The notes beneath the pieces are model-generated. The model made no database searches, had not been told where the DNA came from, and worked only from the letters and a program-made list of their open reading frames with translations. From assembly GCA_004296865.1 (NCBI GenBank), contig SCVQ01000492.1, forward strand, positions 1-6,345: 6,345 nt of DNA, written 5' to 3'. Shown here piece after piece: positions 5,876 to 6,345 of the stretch; within the stretch, counting starts at the first letter, position 1; each line of letters starts with the position of its first letter. The translations under genes were made by a program, and so were the position numbers. Source of the stretch: Nitrospirota bacterium (GTDB lineage Bacteria > Nitrospirota > Nitrospiria > Nitrospirales > Nitrospiraceae).

Positions 5876-6322
5876 TCACAGTCCAGCTTGCGTCCGGGCA
5901 GACTCCTCCCGGATATGTAGCATCTCGAGGGCCATCCCCACGAGGGTGGTCAGGCTGAATGGTTTCCGAAGAAAGGGCCATCCGCCTTTCATGATGTAGA
6001 GCGATTCGAGGTGCTCGTCCGAATACCCGCTCATCAGAATGACTTTGATCTGGCGTCGCACCGCCAGAATCTGCCGCATCAGTTGGAGGCCGTTCATGTA
6101 GACCGGTTGCGACGCGCCGGCACGCAACTGCAACGTCTTGGGTGCCAGCACCAGATCCGTGATCAGCAGATCGATCGCGCCGGGGTAGTACCTGCAGAGG
6201 TGCAACGCCTCGCGACTGTCAATGGCCTTGAGCACTCGAAACCCTTCCTCTTCGAGACAATACCCGCACAATCGTATGATCGCCGGATCATCATCGACGA
6301 GGAGCATGGTCGGCAATCTCAT
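5876..6322 (-). CDS. Stand-alone CheY-like response regulator receiver protein
   Basis: A 148-residue protein made essentially of one phosphoacceptor receiver domain; no DNA-binding or enzymatic output domain follows. Key residues are present: the acidic pocket in LLVDDDP (Asp10-Asp12), phospho-acceptor Asp56 in LLITDLV, the switch Ser98 in VILMSGYSDE, and Lys120-Pro121 in FLRKPFS. A loop of about 18 residues (60-77) follows Asp56, longer than in CheY. Such proteins usually relay phosphate from a histidine kinase to another component; no kinase is in the window, so partner and output are unknown. The start is uncertain: ATG 6322 lacks a clear Shine-Dalgarno, the in-frame ATG at residue 6 lies just before the domain, and the frame is open to the window edge. 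Its 3' end abuts the recombinase remnant. Confidence 0.85.
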   Translation of the reverse strand: MRLPTMLLVDDDPAIIRLCGYCLEEEGFRVLKAIDSREALHLCRYYPGAIDLLITDLVLAPKTLQLRAGASQPVYMNGLQLMRQILAVRRQIKVILMSGYSDEHLESLYIMKGGWPFLRKPFSLTTLVGMALEMLHIREESARTQAGL

Positions 6323-6345
6323 GGCCGGCGCGGCTTGTCCTGCGC

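Noticed and set aside
5248..5880. Second copy of the tRNA-His 3' end marking the far attachment site
   Set aside because: No match to the CACTCACCCCA segment was found between the tRNA and the regulator gene.
5696..5958. Plus-strand open frames across the recombinase-regulator junction
   Set aside because: They have no recognisable domain and run antisense to two features on the minus strand.
1..6345. CRISPR array, insertion sequence with terminal inverted repeats, riboswitch or replication origin
   Set aside because: No spaced direct repeats of CRISPR size, no paired terminal inverted repeats around a transposase, and no recognisable riboswitch or origin motifs were seen by eye.

Overview
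The window is a GC-rich bacterial chromosome segment holding mostly housekeeping genes. It suggests a Gram-negative (LPS-bearing) organism, because an LptE-type outer-membrane lipoprotein lies between leuS and holA. The gene set, the protein style and the CheY-like regulator with a long loop after its phospho-aspartate recall Nitrospira and relatives (Nitrospirota). That assignment is inference from memory, not a search result.

Layout. Positions 1-3928 (+) form a compact operon-like run: the 3' part of leuS (5' end outside the window), lptE directly behind it with its Shine-Dalgarno overlapping the leuS stop, then holA after a 67-nt gap. holA ends convergently and overlaps by 29 nt the 3' end of rpsT (minus strand, 3900-4178). 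Two small GC-rich hairpins sit inside the non-conserved 3' tail of holA. A 177-nt divergent intergenic region separates rpsT from pyrF (4356-5072, +). It holds a candidate rpsT promoter and a tandem array of five hexamers. After pyrF comes a tRNA-His gene with its own candidate promoter.

The right end looks like accessory or scarred DNA. On the minus strand, the decayed 3' part of a large serine recombinase (about 5236-5792) abuts the tRNA. It has one clear frameshift and lacks the catalytic domain, and its stop codon and last three sense codons lie within the tRNA-His 3' end. This is what an old integration at the tRNA-His gene followed by deletion of most of the element would leave. Beyond it, also on the minus strand, is a stand-alone response-regulator receiver protein (5876-6322) whose start lies near the window edge.

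Functionally the left part combines translation (LeuRS, S20, tRNA-His), DNA replication (Pol III delta), outer-membrane LPS export (LptE) and pyrimidine synthesis (PyrF). I do not see a previously undescribed multi-gene system. The most notable items are the recombinase-tRNA overlap, the apparent 3' extension of holA through hairpins into rpsT, and the hexamer repeat between rpsT and pyrF.
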